Shown: piece by piece, positions 1 through 7,068 of the stretch | How the letters are laid out: every line of letters starts with the position of its first letter | Numbering within the stretch: position 1 is the stretch's first letter | DNA from: DATDMG01 sp036518955 | GTDB taxonomy: Bacteria; Actinomycetota; Actinomycetes; Actinomycetales; Kineosporiaceae | Direction: 5' to 3' | DNA length: 10,852 bases | NCBI GenBank assembly: GCA_036518955.1 | Contig: DATDMG010000532.1 | Span: 1-10,852, forward strand | Program-made: the position numbers and the translations under genes | The notes under the pieces: model-generated | What the model was told of the DNA's origin: nothing | Database searches by the model: none | The model's input: only the letters and a program-made list of their open reading frames with translations

Positions 1-575
1 GGCTCAAGCAGCTGTCCCAGAACAGCGCAATACTCGTGGCGCCCGACGGGCTCGGCAGGGGATGGGCGAACGCCGGCGACCAAGACGTGACCTTCGTCGA
101 CGACATGATCAGGCAGATCGAGGGAAGCCTCTGCGTCGACAAGGCGAAGCTCTTCTCCGTGGGCTTCAGCTACGGCGGAGCCATGAGCTACGCGCTCGCG
201 TGTGCCCGCCCGACGGTCTTCCGTGCCGTCGCCGTCTATTCCGGCGGCCAGGTCAGCGGGTGCAACGGCGGCAACCAGCCCGTTGCCTACCTGGGGATTC
301 ACGGCATCCATGACGGAATAGCCCGTCCGGGTGGCGGGCACGACCTGCGCGACAGGTTCGTCCGGAACAACGGTTGCACCCCGCAGAATGCACCCGAGCC
401 GCAGCCGGGCAGCCTGTCGCACATCGTCACGTCGTACCAGGGCTGCCGGCCGGGGTACCCGGTCGAATGGGCGGCATTCGACGGAGGCCACACCCCCGGA
501 CCGATCGACGGTGGCGGTGATGGCTCCAGGACCTGGACCAAGGAAGTGGTGTGGAAGTTCTTCTCCCAGTTCTAG
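1..575 (+). CDS. Secreted PHB-depolymerase/feruloyl-esterase-like (CE1) esterase, 5'-truncated
   Basis: The frame is open from base 3 to the TAG at 573-575, giving 190 residues. No start is needed inside the window, so the N-terminal part (signal peptide and oxyanion loop) lies upstream. An alpha/beta-hydrolase catalytic triad can be placed. The nucleophile Ser is in GFSYGGAM (codon 168-170). A probable acid Asp is in GIHGIHDG (codon 312-314). The His is in FDGGHTPG (codon 489-491). The segment APDG...GWAN before the nucleophile and the several Cys residues (LCVD, SGCNG, NNGC, YQGC) fit extracellular CE1/PHB-depolymerase-family esterases, which hydrolyse ester bonds in polyesters or feruloylated polysaccharides. 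The exact substrate cannot be inferred. It converges on the lipase gene with only 38 bases between the stop codons. Confidence 0.85.
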   Translation, partial: LKQLSQNSAILVAPDGLGRGWANAGDQDVTFVDDMIRQIEGSLCVDKAKLFSVGFSYGGAMSYALACARPTVFRAVAVYSGGQVSGCNGGNQPVAYLGIHGIHDGIARPGGGHDLRDRFVRNNGCTPQNAPEPQPGSLSHIVTSYQGCRPGYPVEWAAFDGGHTPGPIDGGGDGSRTWTKEVVWKFFSQF

Positions 576-613
576 ACAATCCGCCCCCCGGCTCGGTCCG
601 CTCGCTCCGCCGG

Positions 614-1708
614 CTACGCGCCGACCAGCGGGAGCAGAATCTTGCACCCCGGGGAAGCTCCGGGGACGGCGGCCGGGTTGGCGATCCCGAGTCCCTTCAG
701 CACAAAGCCGTAGGCGAAGCTGTCGTACGGTGTGGTCAGGTGCTCGCTGGCGTCGATCGGGCAGGTGTCCTGGAGCAGGATGTTCACGACGCGGCTCTTC
801 GCCGCGGGGTTGGCGGCGAGGAAGGCATGCCGGAAGGGTGTGATCACCTCGTCGCCGACCGTCTCGATGTTGGTGTAGTTGACCTTGTCACCCGCACAGA
901 CGTCCGCGTTGGGGCGCCCGCCCGGGCAGGTGTTCATCTTCAGGGTGACCCCGGACCCGATCTCCTGGTCGATGGCGGCCTGCGGCAGGACAAAGGTGTT
1001 CACCGCCCCGATGGTTCCGGTCAGTTGGCCGAGCTTGACCAGGCCGTCCAGGGTGGTGCCGTGGTTGGAGGGTGACAAGGCGATCAGGTGCCGGATCTTC
1101 GGGACGCCCTGCCCGAACGATCTGCCCGTCCAGGCCTGCGGCAGGAACTTGACGTAGTAGCGCGGCATCGAGCCGCCCTGGGAATGACCGAGGATGTCGA
1201 CTTGGTTGCTCCCCGTGACAGCCCGGACCTTGTCGATGAAGATCCCCAGCTCGGCGGCGCTCGCCGGGATCGAGCGCGTCGCGGCGAAGGGAGCGCCAGG
1301 GGGGCCGCCGTAGTTGAAGGAGTAGACGCAGAAGCCGGCATTGAACAGCAGCGGTGCCCCCGCGACCCAGTTGTCGTGCTGGTTCTCCCAGGTACCGTGC
1401 ACCAGGATGACGGGCAGCCGGCCGGGGTGGGCACAGCGAGCCAGGTGTCCCGCCGCGTCGACCGTGATCGCTCCAGGAGGCGGGACGTCGGGCTGGATGA
1501 CGTTGGGGATGAAGCCCTTGGGCCACCTGTAGCTGACGGGGAGCGACGGGGGTCCGCTCTGGATGCCGGTGACGCGGGTGAAGAGGTCTCGGAGGAGGGT
1601 CGGGCTGGCCTGGGCAGGAGCCTGGACGGACACGACCGCCAAGACAGCCAGACCGGCGGCGGAGAAGCTGGCGATCCAGGCTGGGCGCCGACGCCGGGCG
1701 CGTTTCAT
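614..1708 (-). CDS. Secreted class-2 lipase (EstA/Lipase_2-type alpha/beta hydrolase)
   Basis: The product is 364 residues. A Sec signal peptide is evident: the basic start MKRARRRR, a hydrophobic core at about 11-30, and a likely cut after AQA (about residue 34). The hydrolase domain starts with VILVHGTWENQHDNW (about 100-114), the HG-containing oxyanion strand typical of this lipase family. The nucleophile elbow GHSQGG places Ser176. The probable acid is Asp286 (TVGDEVITP) and the base His323 (DASEHL). The segment LSPSNHGTT (211-219) is also characteristic. Six Cys after the signal peptide (92, 127, 261, 271, 316, 355) could form three disulfides. It probably acts outside the cell on acylglycerols or other long-chain esters. 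The ATG start is supported by GGAGG at 1715-1719, six bases away. It is read in the same direction as the conservon but is separated from it by 252 bases and a hairpin, so it is probably transcribed on its own. Confidence 0.9.
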   Translation of the reverse strand: MKRARRRRPAWIASFSAAGLAVLAVVSVQAPAQASPTLLRDLFTRVTGIQSGPPSLPVSYRWPKGFIPNVIQPDVPPPGAITVDAAGHLARCAHPGRLPVILVHGTWENQHDNWVAGAPLLFNAGFCVYSFNYGGPPGAPFAATRSIPASAAELGIFIDKVRAVTGSNQVDILGHSQGGSMPRYYVKFLPQAWTGRSFGQGVPKIRHLIALSPSNHGTTLDGLVKLGQLTGTIGAVNTFVLPQAAIDQEIGSGVTLKMNTCPGGRPNADVCAGDKVNYTNIETVGDEVITPFRHAFLAANPAAKSRVVNILLQDTCPIDASEHLTTPYDSFAYGFVLKGLGIANPAAVPGASPGCKILLPLVGA

Positions 1709-1714
1709 CTGAGG

Positions 1715-1719
1715 CCTCC
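1715..1719 (-). promoter_or_regulatory. Ribosome binding site of the lipase gene
   Basis: On the minus strand GGAGG is followed by six bases (CCTCAG) and the ATG at 1708-1706. This is a strong Shine-Dalgarno match and fixes the start that includes the whole signal peptide. Confidence 0.75.
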
Positions 1720-1812
1720 GATGGGTGCAGGTGGGCGCCCAGGCAGCCCATCGGGGCGGGATCGCTGCTCAGGGACTCTGGAAGGAGAGTCGCTGAGTTC
1801 GAGCTCCGCCGA

Positions 1813-1828
1813 CAGAGTAGGTGACTAC
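1813..1828 (-). repeat. Dyad element copy 1 upstream of the lipase
   Basis: Read on the minus strand this is GTAGTCACCTACTCTG. It has internal dyad symmetry (GTAG-N4-CTAC) and matches copy 2 (1942-1957, plus strand) at 15 of 16 positions in opposite orientation. It lies about 105 bases upstream of the lipase start and includes TACTCT, which fits a TANNNT -10 box, though I find no convincing -35 box. It may be an operator or part of a promoter. Confidence 0.5.
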
Positions 1829-1836
1829 CAGACTTC

Positions 1837-1857
1837 GCCCCGGGCAGAGCCCGGGGC
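1837..1857 (-). terminator. Perfect GC hairpin between the conservon and the lipase
   Basis: The arms GCCCCGGGC (1837-1845) and GCCCGGGGC (1849-1857) are perfect reverse complements around an AGA loop. The hairpin lies about 100 bases past the cvnD stop in its reading direction. No U-tract follows on either strand, as is common for actinobacterial terminators. It most likely ends the conservon transcript and insulates the lipase. A role as a regulatory structure is an alternative. Confidence 0.55.
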
Positions 1858-1941
1858 AGGCGAGTACCAGCCCGCTCGCGCGAGGTTGCTGGCGATCGAC
1901 CCGCCGGACCAGCGCCGCCACGGCCCCGGTGGCGTACCCGA

Positions 1942-1957
1942 GTAGTCCCCTACTCTG
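1942..1957 (+). repeat. Dyad element copy 2 just after cvnD
   Basis: The sequence GTAGTCCCCTACTCTG lies immediately downstream of the cvnD stop codon. With its flank it forms the perfect inverted repeat GAGTAG-tccc-CTACTC (1940-1955). It is the opposite-orientation partner of copy 1, with one mismatch in 16. It may act as a hairpin in the cvnD 3' end or as a protein-binding site. Confidence 0.5.
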
Positions 1958-1960
1958 CGG

Positions 1961-2596
1961 TCATCGGCCCAGGAAGGGGGTAGCACCGGCCGTGGCCCGC
2001 ACCGGCGAACCCTGCATCTGCTCGATCAGCTGGTCGATGAGCGAGACGAGGACGAGCTTCACCGAGTCGCGCCGACGCGCGTCGCACCCGACGAGGCTGA
2101 CGTGCGGCCCGACACCAAGGGCTTCCCGGATCTCTCCGTGGTCGAACCGGACCTGCGGGTCGAAGTCGTTCGCCGCGAGCAGGAACGGCATGTCGCGTCG
2201 CTCGAGGTAGTCCAGCACCGCGAAGCAGTCCTGGATCCGGCGGACGTCCAGGAGCACCACGGCGCCGACCGCGCCGTCCACCAGGTCGTCCCAGAGGAAC
2301 GAGAACCGCTGCTGGCCGGGTGTGCCGAACAGGTACAGCAGCAAGTCACGGTCGATCCGGATCCGGCCGAAGTCGAGGGCGACGGTCGTCGAGCGCTTGC
2401 CAGGGGTGGCGGCCAGATCGTCGACTCCGTGCGCCGCCTCGGTCATCGGCGCCTCGGTGACGAGCGGCTCGATCTCGGAGATCGCGCCGACGAACGTGGT
2501 CTTGCCGACCCCGAACCCGCCGGTGACGACAATCTTCGCGGTTCTCGGCGCGCCCGCTCCTGGGCCTGCGGCGTCAGAGGGCAAGGACACGTTCAC
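1961..2596 (-). CDS. cvnD: Conservon GTPase CvnD (MglA/Ras-like ATP/GTP-binding protein)
   Basis: A small Ras-like GTPase of 211 residues from the GTG at 2596-2594. The P-loop GGFGVGKTT is at 26-34 (Lys32), preceded by AKIVVT. The switch-I region has Thr in RSTTVALDFG, and the switch-II equivalent is LFGTPGQQRF (about 90-98). The base-recognition motif has the family form AANDFD (Asn143, Asp146) instead of NKxD, and DAR replaces SAK. In conservons this protein binds guanine nucleotide and works with the roadblock and DUF742 proteins under the sensor kinase at the membrane. The frame stays open to 2656, but family length and the GGAGAGG upstream favour GTG 2596, with GTG 2590 possible. The chosen start overlaps cvnC by 23 bases, suggesting coupled translation. 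The tail MQGSPVRATAGATPFLGR extends somewhat past the G domain. Confidence 0.9.
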   Translation of the reverse strand: MNVSLPSDAAGPGAGAPRTAKIVVTGGFGVGKTTFVGAISEIEPLVTEAPMTEAAHGVDDLAATPGKRSTTVALDFGRIRIDRDLLLYLFGTPGQQRFSFLWDDLVDGAVGAVVLLDVRRIQDCFAVLDYLERRDMPFLLAANDFDPQVRFDHGEIREALGVGPHVSLVGCDARRRDSVKLVLVSLIDQLIEQMQGSPVRATAGATPFLGR

Positions 2597-3044
2597 GGAT
2601 CCTCTCCAGGAGGGCGATGGACATCTGGCCGGCCTCCTCACGGACCAGACAGCCATCAGCGATCAGGTCGCCGACCAGGACGCGGACGACGCCGAGCGGC
2701 ATCTCCAGCAGGACGGCCACCTCGGCGAGGGACCGCGGCGTCCGGCAGGCCTGGACGATACGTTCGGCCTCGAAACGCAGGTGGCGTCCCAGCGCCTCCG
2801 GGCGCGCCCACAGCTGCGTCTCGACCCGGAGGCCCACGCTCGGCTCGCTGCGACCTCGGGTGACGACGAAGGGTCTGAGCAGGTCCTCGTCGAGGTCGTC
2901 CGGACCGGGGTCGTCGTCCGCCCAGGCGTGGAGGCGGCCAGGTGGTCCACCCTCCGGCGGTCGTCCGGAGGCCGTGGGGCCGGCGAACGCTCCGTGCGGG
3001 GGGAGCCCGGGCGAGGGATATCCGGAGTGATCGGTCACCGTCAC
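2574..3044 (-). CDS. cvnC: DUF742 protein CvnC
   Basis: A 156-residue protein from the GTG at 3044-3042, which overlaps the cvnB stop as GTGA. The N-terminal 45 residues are Gly/Pro-rich and probably disordered. The DUF742 domain follows: LLRPFVVTRGRSEPSVGLRVET (about 55-76), then HLRFEAERIVQACRTPRSLAEVAVLL and PLGVVRVLVGDLIADGCLV (88-134), a winged-helix-like region typical of the family. A short helical tail (SIALLERIRERVLAL) ends it. In conservons CvnC associates with the roadblock and GTPase components, and no enzymatic activity is known. A second GTG at 3038-3036 could also start translation. The frame is open much further upstream, but that part is only the antisense-type shadow of cvnB and cvnA. 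Confidence 0.88.
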   Translation of the reverse strand: MTVTDHSGYPSPGLPPHGAFAGPTASGRPPEGGPPGRLHAWADDDPGPDDLDEDLLRPFVVTRGRSEPSVGLRVETQLWARPEALGRHLRFEAERIVQACRTPRSLAEVAVLLEMPLGVVRVLVGDLIADGCLVREEAGQMSIALLERIRERVLAL

Positions 3045-3466
3045 ACCTCGAGCGCCTGCCGCGACTCCGCGATCAGGGCCGGGGTGAGCAGGTCCCCCAC
3101 CCGCTCGACCAGGACGGTGACCGCGTACCCGATCAGATCGAAGTCGCAGTCCGCCCCGGCCAGCACACCGATGCACGAGCCGTTCGAGATGGTGGACGCG
3201 AGGAGGAACCCCCGGTCCATCTCGATCATGATCAGCCGCAGGGTCTCGAACCCGAACAACCGGGCCGTGCTTCGACTCAGGCTGGTGAGTCCGCTGACGA
3301 TGGCCGATAGCTGGTCCGCCTGCTCGCGGGCAAGACCGTCGGACTTGGCCACCAGCAGGCCGTCGGAGGAGACGACGATCGCGTCCCGGACACCGTCGGT
3401 TCCCCGGACGAACTCCGCCAGCAGCCAGTTGAACTGACCGATGGACGGGCGGACCGAGCTGGTCAC
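3041..3466 (-). CDS. cvnB: Roadblock/LC7 domain protein CvnB
   Basis: 141 residues, one Roadblock/LC7 domain (about 8-105): FNWLLAEFVRGTDGVRDAIVVSSDGLLVAKSDG, then a Ser/Leu-rich helix (LSAIVSGLTSLSRSTARLF) and strands ETLRLIMIEMDRGFLLAS and SCIGVLAGADCDFDLIGY. The pattern and length match CvnB proteins of Streptomyces-type conservons, relatives of the MglB GTPase-activating proteins. Its likely role is to regulate or scaffold the CvnD GTPase next to the sensor kinase; this is family inference. The GTG start at 3466-3464 shares GTGA with the cvnA stop, and its own stop shares GTGA with the cvnC start, so it is the middle link of a tightly coupled chain. Confidence 0.92.
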   Translation of the reverse strand: MTSSVRPSIGQFNWLLAEFVRGTDGVRDAIVVSSDGLLVAKSDGLAREQADQLSAIVSGLTSLSRSTARLFGFETLRLIMIEMDRGFLLASTISNGSCIGVLAGADCDFDLIGYAVTVLVERVGDLLTPALIAESRQALEV

Positions 3467-6066
3467 TGCTTCTCCTCATCAGAACCAGGCCGGCCACCGG
3501 AACCGCCTCCCGGTACCGGTGACACGGACGAGAGGTTGTGCTGCACCCCGCGTCGCACCCCGGACCGGAACGCCCCGAGCCGGGAGCGCACCTGCTCGGG
3601 CGAGTGGTCCACCCGGCCCGCCGGCTCGGGTCGCCCCGTGACGGCCGGGGCATCGGGCTCCACGAACTGACCGCCGGACACGCGCCGCGGCAGGCCGTTA
3701 CGGGTGCGCCCGCCCGCGTCGTCGGACGGCGCCCCGATCGAGGTGGCGGACCGGGACCGCGGCGGGTCCACGCCGGGAGCCGCGGGCAGCGAGGTCGGCG
3801 CGACGCGAACATCCGGCGCGACGCGAGCATGCTGTACCGAACGGGTCTGCGCGCCGCGGTGCCGCTCCGCCCACGCCCGGACGGGGAGCGAGCCGGCGTC
3901 CTCGACGTTCCCGGCGAGCGAGAGGGCCGCTCGATCCCGGGCGTCGGGAGCGGGCGCGGGCGGAGTGGACGGCGGCGGAGTGGACGGCGGCGGAGTGGAC
4001 GGGGGCGGAGTGGACGGCGGCGGGCCCTCGGCCGGCGACAGACCGCCGTGCGGGAGTCCGGGGAGAGCGGACGGAGCCACGACCACCGCGCCGGCCGGCA
4101 GGATCACCCTGGCCGTGACCCCGGTCACCGGCGAGGTGATCAGGGTGACCTGGGCGCCCAGCCGGTGGCTCAGGCGGGCCACGACGTGATGTCCGAGGAA
4201 GCGGGTCGGGGCGGAGAGGAACCCGTCGACCGCCTGCAACCGGGCATTGGCGTCGGCAAGGTCCGCCGGCGCCATCCCTACCCCGTGGTCCACGATCGCC
4301 ACCAGATACCCCCGCTCCACCCACCGGCCGTGGACCTCCAGATCCGCATCCGGCGGCGAGAAGGCCAGCCCGTTCTCGATCAGCTCGGCCAGCAGGTGCA
4401 CGACGTCCGACACGACCGAGCTCTGGACGATCGCGTCGTCGACGCGCTGGACCGACACCCGCAGGTAGTTCTCCACCCCGGACGTCGCCGCCCGGACCGC
4501 ATCGGCGATCGGTAGCGACGCCGAGCGGGTGCGGGAGCGGCGCTCGCCGGCGACCACGAGCAGGCTCTCGGCATTGCGCCGCATCCGGGCCGCGAGGTGG
4601 TCGAGCTGGAACAGGCTGGCCAGCGCCGCGGGCTCGCTCTCCTGCCGCTCGAGTTGGCTGATCAGGCCGAGCTGCCGCCGGACCAGGTTCTGGTTGCGAC
4701 GTCCCAGACTGGCCAGCGCCTCGACGGTGCTCCGCCGGATCACGGCCTGCTCGACCGCCAGTCGGTGGGCGGCGCTCTGCATCCGGTCGAGCGAGGCGAC
4801 CACACCCTTCACCTCATCGCTCGAGCCGCGTGGCAGCCGCACCGGCGGGAGCGGCTCGGCGGTCACCGCCTCCCCCTCGAGCAGCAGCCGCCGGACGGCC
4901 TCCGGCAGCCGCCGCTGGGCGACGTCGTCGGCCTCGCGGACGAGTTCGCCGAGCGGGCGGCTGATCGACCGAGCCGCCACCAGGACGACGACGATCGCTC
5001 CGCAGATCAGGGCGGCAGCCGCGAGGATCAGGATACCCAGACCTCTCAACGCGCCGCTGCGCAGCTCGTCCGCGCGGGCGGTGAGGTCGCGCCCGACGGC
5101 GATCTGGGCGTCGCGAAGCCCGTCGATCTGCTGGGTCATCACCCGCCACCACCGGATCGGGGACACGGTGAGGGCACGGCCATCCGCGGCCAGGGCGGCC
5201 TGCCGCTCGTCGCCGGCGGACTGCTGCGCGCCCGAGGAGGTGGTCACCACGTCGACGATCTTCCGCTGCTCCGGGGTCGCGACGGAGGCGAACGTCTGCA
5301 ACCAGTCCTGGCGGCCCGCCCGCAGCAGGGAGAAGTGGGCGTACTCGTCGAGGCTCGCGAACCGGCGGTGCGAGAACACCCCGTTCATGAAGCCGCGCTC
5401 CTGAGCCACGTACTCCTTGGCCATGGACAGCGCGATGAGCGAGCGCCCCGCCGCGTCGAGCCGCGCATCGGGCGCCGTGCCCAGCCCCAGGTCGGAGCCG
5501 GACAGCGTGGCGATCAACCGGGTGTAGAAGGTGAACGCCTCACCGGCCGGGATCTGACGCGCGTCCACCCGAGCCCGGACATCGGCGAGGCCGTCGAGCC
5601 CACCCATCGCCCGCCGCACGTCCCCGGACACCTCGTCCGGTGCCGCCCTCACCGCCCGGTCCAGCTCGCGCCGGGCGGTGCCGGCCGCGGCCCGTTGGGC
5701 GTCGACCTGTGGTTGGGCGCCGACCTCACCGTTGAGCAGGCCGTTGGTGAGTCCTCGCTCCTGCTGCAGCTGATGGACCAGTCCCTCGACGGCCAGCCGC
5801 AGCCGGGTGGCCGCAGCCGTCCGCTCCGCCGTCCGGTACTGCTGCACCTCCTGGGCCACACCGGCCGCGAGCAGCACCAGCATCCCGAGCAACGGCAGGG
5901 TCAGGATGAACGCCAGGCGGGCACCGATCGTCCGCGGGAGCCGTCCCGACCGCTGGGGGCGGGACGGCGGCGACACCACCGGCGCGTCCGCCTCAGGCCT
6001 TCGGCGCGTTCCAAGATGAATCATCGTCCGTCCATGATCGGGCGCCCGGCGCCACGACCGGGACAT
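3463..6066 (-). CDS. cvnA: Conservon sensor histidine kinase CvnA (NIT domain)
   Basis: 867 residues from the ATG at 6066. A basic, Pro-rich N-terminus leads to TM1 (about 51-71), a long extracytoplasmic nitrate/nitrite-sensing-type (NIT) helical domain (about 75-335, with repeated QERG motifs at 101 and 222), TM2 (about 342-364) and HAMP (about 364-430). The kinase region has RRNQNLVRRQL and LDHLAARMRRNAE (candidate phospho-His490), the N box ELIENGLAFSPP (Asn565) and DHGVGM (593-598). A Pro-rich tail of about 200 residues holds four PPPST repeats and two segments I recall as typical of CvnA C-termini: GLPRRV (791-796) and RSRLGAFRSGVRRG (827-840). It probably senses an unknown ligand and controls CvnB-D. 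A Met at 6024 (853 residues) is an alternative start, and neither start has a clear ribosome site. Confidence 0.92.
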   Translation of the reverse strand: MSRSWRRAPDHGRTMIHLGTRRRPEADAPVVSPPSRPQRSGRLPRTIGARLAFILTLPLLGMLVLLAAGVAQEVQQYRTAERTAAATRLRLAVEGLVHQLQQERGLTNGLLNGEVGAQPQVDAQRAAAGTARRELDRAVRAAPDEVSGDVRRAMGGLDGLADVRARVDARQIPAGEAFTFYTRLIATLSGSDLGLGTAPDARLDAAGRSLIALSMAKEYVAQERGFMNGVFSHRRFASLDEYAHFSLLRAGRQDWLQTFASVATPEQRKIVDVVTTSSGAQQSAGDERQAALAADGRALTVSPIRWWRVMTQQIDGLRDAQIAVGRDLTARADELRSGALRGLGILILAAAALICGAIVVVLVAARSISRPLGELVREADDVAQRRLPEAVRRLLLEGEAVTAEPLPPVRLPRGSSDEVKGVVASLDRMQSAAHRLAVEQAVIRRSTVEALASLGRRNQNLVRRQLGLISQLERQESEPAALASLFQLDHLAARMRRNAESLLVVAGERRSRTRSASLPIADAVRAATSGVENYLRVSVQRVDDAIVQSSVVSDVVHLLAELIENGLAFSPPDADLEVHGRWVERGYLVAIVDHGVGMAPADLADANARLQAVDGFLSAPTRFLGHHVVARLSHRLGAQVTLITSPVTGVTARVILPAGAVVVAPSALPGLPHGGLSPAEGPPPSTPPPSTPPPSTPPPSTPPAPAPDARDRAALSLAGNVEDAGSLPVRAWAERHRGAQTRSVQHARVAPDVRVAPTSLPAAPGVDPPRSRSATSIGAPSDDAGGRTRNGLPRRVSGGQFVEPDAPAVTGRPEPAGRVDHSPEQVRSRLGAFRSGVRRGVQHNLSSVSPVPGGGSGGRPGSDEEKQ
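3961..4020. repeat. Four 15-bp tandem repeats inside cvnA
   Basis: Four consecutive units of CGGAGTGGACGGCGG (plus strand) lie at 3961-3975, 3976-3990, 3991-4005 and 4006-4020; the third differs by one base. On the coding (minus) strand they encode the PPPST repeats of the CvnA linker. The unit is a multiple of three, so changes in copy number keep the frame. Confidence 0.9.
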
Positions 6067-6399
6067 TGCGAGGAAGACACCGACAGGGACCTACGCCACC
6101 TACGCCCAGCACCACGGCGAAGCCCGACGGTCGCGTCACCGCGATGCGGCACTGCAGGGACCGTGCTCCCACCGTCACCGACGGTGACTCTATGGCTAGA
6201 TCATTCTCGGGCCAGTTACGGACACGTGACGAAAAATCGACAGATTCCTCACATCACCTCTTGCCGGGGTGAGTCCGCCAAGACCGTCCCCGGACCCGGA
6301 CCGAGCGCCTCCGGTCAGGGTGAGCGCGACGCCGGGCTCGACGGAGGCGGGCAAACCCGGCGCACCATGCCATGGCGGCCCACATGGCAGCATGTGCCG
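6067..6399. promoter_or_regulatory. Divergent control region between the conservon and the two-component system
   Basis: A 333-base region with no credible gene, between the start of cvnA (minus) and the response regulator (plus). It includes an AT-richer island at about 6186-6260 (TATGGCTAGATCATTC, GACGAAAAATCGACAG) that stands out from the GC-rich surroundings and probably carries the promoters of both transcripts. Two symmetric sites lie in or next to it: GTCACC-gac-GGTGAC (6174-6188) and the palindrome CACGTG (6223-6228). I could not assign -35/-10 boxes with confidence. Confidence 0.45.
6174..6188. promoter_or_regulatory. Inverted repeat GTCACC-N3-GGTGAC in the divergent region
   Basis: The 6-base arms are perfect reverse complements around GAC. 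The site lies at the edge of the AT-richer island, about 110 bases upstream of the cvnA ATG and 210 upstream of the regulator start. It is a candidate operator; the binding protein is unknown. Confidence 0.35.
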
Positions 6400-7068
6400 G
6401 TGCATGTGTTGCTCGTAGAGGACGATGACTCCGTCGCCGAATCCCTCCAGCGGGGGTTGCCGCGGTACGGGTTCGAGGTGGAGTGGGTCCGCACCGTGAG
6501 AGAGGCCCTGCAGGCACCGGCACGTGATCTGGTGCTGCTCGACCTCGGGCTGCCGGACGGCGACGGCTTGGACCTGTGCCGGCAGCTGCGAGCACGGGGT
6601 GCGGTGCCGATCATCGTGATCAGTGCCCGGTCGGACGAGGTCGATCGCGTGGTCGGGCTCGAACTGGGTGCGGACGACTACGTGTCCAAGCCGTTCGGGA
6701 TCCGCGAGGTGGTCGCCAGGATACGCGCCGTGCTGCGTCGCACGGCTCCCCCAGATGCTGGAACATCCGCCCCGGAGTCGGTCGCCCGGTCGCAACGACT
6801 GGTGATCGACCGCCGGGCCCGCCGGGTCCACCTGGACGGACACGAGATCGCGCTCGCGCCCAAGGAGTACGACCTGCTCGCCCTGCTGAGCGACGAGCCG
6901 GGGGCGGTGTTCACCCGGGAGCAGATCATGGAGGCGGTGTGGGACGCCAACTGGTTCGGATCCACCAAGACCCTGGACGTGCACGTCGGCGCGCTCCGGC
7001 GCAAGCTCGGTGACGCGGTCTCCGTGGAGACCGTCCGCGGCATCGGCTTCCGGCTGGTCCATCAGTGA
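6400..7068 (+). CDS. OmpR/PhoB-family DNA-binding response regulator
   Basis: 222 residues from the GTG at 6400. The receiver domain (1 to about 115) starts HVLLVEDDDSVAESL, with acidic pocket Asp8/Asp9, phospho-acceptor Asp48 (LVLLDLGLPDGDG), Ser75 (VISAR) and Lys97 (SKPFG). The C-terminal winged helix (about 128-222) shows LAPKEYDLLALL, TREQIMEAVWD, TKTLDVHVGALRRKLGD and VRGIGFRLV, the classic Trans_reg_C pattern. Phosphorylated by the kinase that follows, it should bind tandem direct repeats. Other in-frame starts are GTG 6394 and ATG 6367. None has a good ribosome site, so translation may be leaderless or weak. The stop overlaps the kinase GTG by four bases. The open frame extends far upstream, antisense to cvnA, and that part is not coding. 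Confidence 0.92.
   Translation: MHVLLVEDDDSVAESLQRGLPRYGFEVEWVRTVREALQAPARDLVLLDLGLPDGDGLDLCRQLRARGAVPIIVISARSDEVDRVVGLELGADDYVSKPFGIREVVARIRAVLRRTAPPDAGTSAPESVARSQRLVIDRRARRVHLDGHEIALAPKEYDLLALLSDEPGAVFTREQIMEAVWDANWFGSTKTLDVHVGALRRKLGDAVSVETVRGIGFRLVHQ

Noticed and set aside
588..613. CCGGC...GCCGG pairing between the converging esterase and lipase genes
   Set aside because: The stem is 5 bp with a 16-base loop and no U-tract. It is too weak to call a terminator in such GC-rich DNA.
1088..1945. 285-codon plus-strand frame over the lipase
   Set aside because: Antisense shadow of the lipase gene. Its product is Arg/Gly/Asp-rich and has no ribosome site.
1951..1956. TACTCT as a plus-strand -10 box in dyad copy 2
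   Set aside because: No plus-strand gene follows it, and no -35 box is visible at the right distance.
2322..3437. 371-codon plus-strand frame over cvnB, cvnC and cvnD
   Set aside because: It crosses three well-supported minus-strand genes and shows no domain.
6223..6228. CACGTG palindrome in the divergent control region
   Set aside because: A six-base palindrome is frequent by chance in GC-rich DNA, and no bacterial regulator for it can be named here. It is mentioned only within the region entry.
4597..6399. Long plus-strand open frame antisense to cvnA, continuous with the response regulator gene
   Set aside because: Its translation is rich in Arg, Pro, Gln and Gly and has no domain, and it mirrors a well-recognised gene on the other strand. 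Long antisense frames are expected at this GC content. Only the part from about 6400 encodes a receiver domain.
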